Assembly: GCA_002393865.1 (NCBI GenBank)
Contig: DGUD01000038.1
Location: 1 to 7,890 of the forward strand
Length of the DNA stretch: 7,890 bases
Origin: Treponema sp. UBA4319
GTDB taxonomy: Bacteria; Spirochaetota; Spirochaetia; Treponematales; Treponemataceae
Direction: 5' to 3'
Under the pieces are notes generated by a model. It was not told the origin of the DNA, made no database searches, and was given only the letters and a program-made list of their open reading frames with translations. The translations under genes and the position numbers were made by a program. Below, piece after piece: positions 5,972-7,890 of the stretch (within the stretch, counting starts at the first letter, position 1; every line of letters begins with the position of its first letter).

Positions 5972-6556
5972 ATGAAAAATGCAAACAGGCTGAACGGCAA
6001 AGACCTCGTGAACATCGGGGTCTTTACCGCTATCTACTTTGTCGTGATTCTGGCGGTCGCAATGCTTGGCTTTATCCCGGTATTCATGCCGCTGATGGCG
6101 GTGCTTGACCCGCTTTTGGGTGGAATCGTGTTCATGCTCTTCCTTACAAAAGTAAAGAAATTCGGCATGATTCTGACTATGAGCATCCTGATGGGAATTC
6201 TTATGCTCCTTACCGGCATGTCGTATTACGCGCTGATAGTCGGCACCGTCACAGGGCTCATCGCCGAATTCATCTACAGAAGCGGCTCGTATAAAAGTGC
6301 CCGCAAGGCCGTGTGGACGCATGCGGTGTTCAGCCTGTGGGTCTGGAGCAACTTTCTGGCGCTTTTCCTTGCGCCGGAAAAATACTGGTCTACCCGCCAG
6401 AATTTCGGGGAAGATTACATCAATACGCTCACCAGCATAATGCCCATCTGGATGTGCCCGGTGCTGCTCGTCACCTGCTTTGTCTTCGGGCTTTTGGGCG
6501 GACTGCTCGGCCGCGCAATCCTGAAGAAGCATTTTGCCAAGGCCGGCATAGCATAG
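5972..6556 (+). CDS. Trep_Strep/MptD-family integral membrane protein (S-component-like), paralog 2
   Basis: This 194-residue membrane protein has the same length as the copy at 5112 and aligns to it without gaps, with roughly 100 identical positions counted by eye. Shared blocks include GKD-VNIG near the start, the FMLFLTKVKKFG stretch (54-65), VFSLW near 118-122 and the C-terminal KKHFAKAGIA. Differences cluster in membrane segments at about 84-96 and in the stretch near 122-135, which could change what is bound; this is inference. As an S-component-like protein it would bind a small molecule in the inner membrane, and no EcfA/EcfT partner is encoded here. The ATG has only a modest GGAG at 5962-5965, six bases upstream. 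It has its own promoter and operator, so it can be made separately from the ABC operon. Confidence 0.85.
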   Translation: MKNANRLNGKDLVNIGVFTAIYFVVILAVAMLGFIPVFMPLMAVLDPLLGGIVFMLFLTKVKKFGMILTMSILMGILMLLTGMSYYALIVGTVTGLIAEFIYRSGSYKSARKAVWTHAVFSLWVWSNFLALFLAPEKYWSTRQNFGEDYINTLTSIMPIWMCPVLLVTCFVFGLLGGLLGRAILKKHFAKAGIA

Positions 6557-6601
6557 GCGCCGGCATGCCGGGCGCGTCCGCAGGGAACTTGCGTCCGGAC
6601 G
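6557..6601. terminator. Hairpins in the convergent gap, possible two-way terminator
   Basis: The 47 bases between the convergent stops contain GCGCCGGC (6557-6564), which pairs with GCCG-GGCGC (6567-6575) with one bulged G, and the perfect palindrome CGTCCGGACG (6592-6601). Neither has a T-run, so this is a candidate by position and stem strength only. Confidence 0.35.
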
Positions 6602-6603
6602 TA

Positions 6604-7797
6604 TCACACGCGCGGGTGCCGCTGCCTGCCGCTATGCAGCAGCACCAGCAGCATGGCTACAAGCACAAGAGGAAAGACGATGCCCGCAAGGAGTCCTGAC
6701 TGCAGCCTGTTCCCGGCATGCTGGCTGACAGCCCCCACCAGCGCCGGCCCGAACGCCCCGCCGAGGTCTCCAGCCATCGCCAGCATGGCAAAGAGGGCGG
6801 TTCCCCCGTCTGGTATCCGCGGCGAGCAGATGCTGATGGTTCCCGGCCACATGATACCCACAGAGAATCCGCATGCGATGCAGCCGGCAAGCCCGGCCGC
6901 AGGAGCCGCCGACAGCGCCGCGAGCAGGTAGCTTGCAAGGCAGAGTATGCCGGAAAACAGCATAAAACCAATAAGATTGATACGGCCTCCGAATTTTCCG
7001 TAGAAGGCGCGGCTTGTTCCCATTGCGACGGCAAAGAGGCAGGGACCGGTGAGGTCGCCGACGGTTTTTGTCAGCCCCAGCGCGGATTCCGCGAACGCAG
7101 ACGCCCACTGCGCCATCGCAATCTCGGAAGCTCCCGCGCAGCCCATCAGGACAAGCGATATCCAGAACAGCGGCCGTTTTACCAGCGCAGGCAGCCCCGC
7201 GCCCTTCTCGTTCCCGGCGGGATGCTCCAGGGGGCAGACAGCAAAATTGTAGATGTTCGCGAGCGGGACAATCGCCCACAGGCAGGCAAGGAGCTTCCAC
7301 CGCGCTATGCCAAAAAAATGGAAGAATATGCTGGAAAGCACGATGACGCCGACAAAGCCCCAGCAGTAGAACGAATGGAGGAGGCTCATGACGGCTTCTT
7401 TGCGCTCAAAGGGGCAGGCCTCCACAATGGGGCTCACGAGCACTTCGATGAGGCCGCTCCCGACCGCATAGACGACGACGCTGATGATGAGGCCGGTGAA
7501 CGGATTGGGCAGCAGCTCCGGCAAAATGGCCATCAGTATCAGGCCGGCCGCCGAGCACACTTCGGACGCAATCACGCATTTTCTGTAGCCGATGCGGTCG
7601 ACGACCTCCGCGCAGATGATGTCCACCGCAAGCTGCGTCAAATAGAATACGGCGGGAATCAGCGCGATGGTGCCGAGTGATATCCCGTATGCGGAGGCAA
7701 AGGTAAGAAAGAGCAGCGGCGTAAAATTCGCCGTGATTGCCTGCGTGATAAAGCCGAGGTAGCAGGCTATGAGCGTTCTCTGATACTTGTTTCCCAT
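6604..7797 (-). CDS. Major facilitator superfamily (MFS) permease
   Basis: This 397-residue protein is hydrophobic throughout, with about 12 predicted membrane segments, the usual MFS length and layout. The first segment is at about 10-36. The loop between segments 2 and 3 has the family motif in the form DRIGYRK (67-73), with Asp67, Gly70 and Arg72 in the expected places. A related YGKFGGR sequence appears in the matching loop of the second half. Such permeases move sugars, drugs, siderophores or other small molecules using an ion gradient. A stop codon four codons upstream, with no other start between, fixes the ATG at 7797. No Shine-Dalgarno is seen. It is convergent with the S-like gene, so membership of the same system rests on proximity only, though the MFS protein YbtX is encoded beside YbtPQ in Yersinia. 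Substrate unknown. Confidence 0.88.
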   Translation of the reverse strand: MGNKYQRTLIACYLGFITQAITANFTPLLFLTFASAYGISLGTIALIPAVFYLTQLAVDIICAEVVDRIGYRKCVIASEVCSAAGLILMAILPELLPNPFTGLIISVVVYAVGSGLIEVLVSPIVEACPFERKEAVMSLLHSFYCWGFVGVIVLSSIFFHFFGIARWKLLACLWAIVPLANIYNFAVCPLEHPAGNEKGAGLPALVKRPLFWISLVLMGCAGASEIAMAQWASAFAESALGLTKTVGDLTGPCLFAVAMGTSRAFYGKFGGRINLIGFMLFSGILCLASYLLAALSAAPAAGLAGCIACGFSVGIMWPGTISICSPRIPDGGTALFAMLAMAGDLGGAFGPALVGAVSQHAGNRLQSGLLAGIVFPLVLVAMLLVLLHSGRQRHPRV

Positions 7798-7803
7798 GCC
7801 GCC

Positions 7804-7832
7804 ACTCTAGCACGCGGCAGCGATTTTTTCAA
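7804..7832 (-). promoter_or_regulatory. Predicted promoter of the MFS gene, placed for a leaderless mRNA
   Basis: On the minus strand, TTGAAA (7832-7827, five of six to the -35) is separated by 17 bases from TAGAGT (7809-7804, four of six to the -10). The expected start of transcription, six or seven bases further on, falls at or next to the A of the ATG at 7797. This fits the lack of a ribosome binding site. No GTTAG-N6-CTAAC palindrome is seen here. Confidence 0.45.
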
Positions 7833-7890
7833 GTTTCGGCGCTCGCCAGCCAGGGCTCCGGCGGCAGTGGCAGCAGATTCCGGCGGAAGT

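Noticed and set aside
6718..7680. A 320-codon open frame on the plus strand
   Set aside because: It is antisense to the MFS gene, and its product is charged and low in structure-like features, with no domain. The minus-strand frame encodes a clear membrane permease.
1..7890. CRISPR array, tRNA, rRNA, insertion sequence or phage genes
   Set aside because: No regularly spaced direct repeats, no cloverleaf-like RNA gene, no transposase or integrase, and no phage-type protein were found on either strand.

Overview
The window is a compact bacterial transport locus. Six protein genes fill most of it: an AraC-family regulator, two half-size ABC transporters, two paralogous small membrane proteins of the Trep_Strep/MptD type (S-component-like), and an MFS permease on the opposite strand. 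The coding sequence is GC-rich and the intergenic stretches are A/T-richer, with A-rich runs before several ribosome binding sites. The small membrane-protein family was first named from Treponema and Streptococcus, and the overall style would fit a GC-rich treponeme. A Firmicute is not excluded, and no marker gene in the window settles the organism.

Layout. Bases 1-319 hold no convincing gene: a long imperfect inverted repeat (84-224) is followed by the promoter of the regulator gene. The AraC-type regulator is at 320-1312. A 236-base gap (1313-1548) carries a hairpin-forming stretch, then a promoter region with an operator-like palindrome. The ABC genes (1549-3330 and 3327-5078) overlap by the four bases GTGA and are followed after 33 bases by the first small membrane protein (5112-5696), so these three form one operon. 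The next gap (5697-5971) has two consecutive hairpins and then a separate promoter with a strong palindrome, which serves the second small membrane protein (5972-6556). The MFS gene (7797 down to 6604) is convergent with it. Its likely promoter sits so close to the ATG that the mRNA may be leaderless.

How the parts may work together. The most coherent signal outside the genes is a repeated palindrome, GTTAG-N6-CTAAC (the last base is T in one copy). It lies at 279-294, 1516-1531 and 5935-5950, just before the regulator gene, the ABC operon and the second S-like gene. This suggests one regulator, possibly the AraC protein itself, controlling all three units. AraC regulator plus paired exporter-fold ABC halves plus MFS permease recalls the ybtA-ybtP-ybtQ-ybtX set of yersiniabactin uptake, here without siderophore biosynthesis genes and with two S-component-like proteins added. 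No EcfA or EcfT gene is visible. A working hypothesis is uptake of a metal chelate or another small molecule by an exporter-fold ABC heterodimer assisted by S-like proteins. The substrate cannot be read from the sequence.
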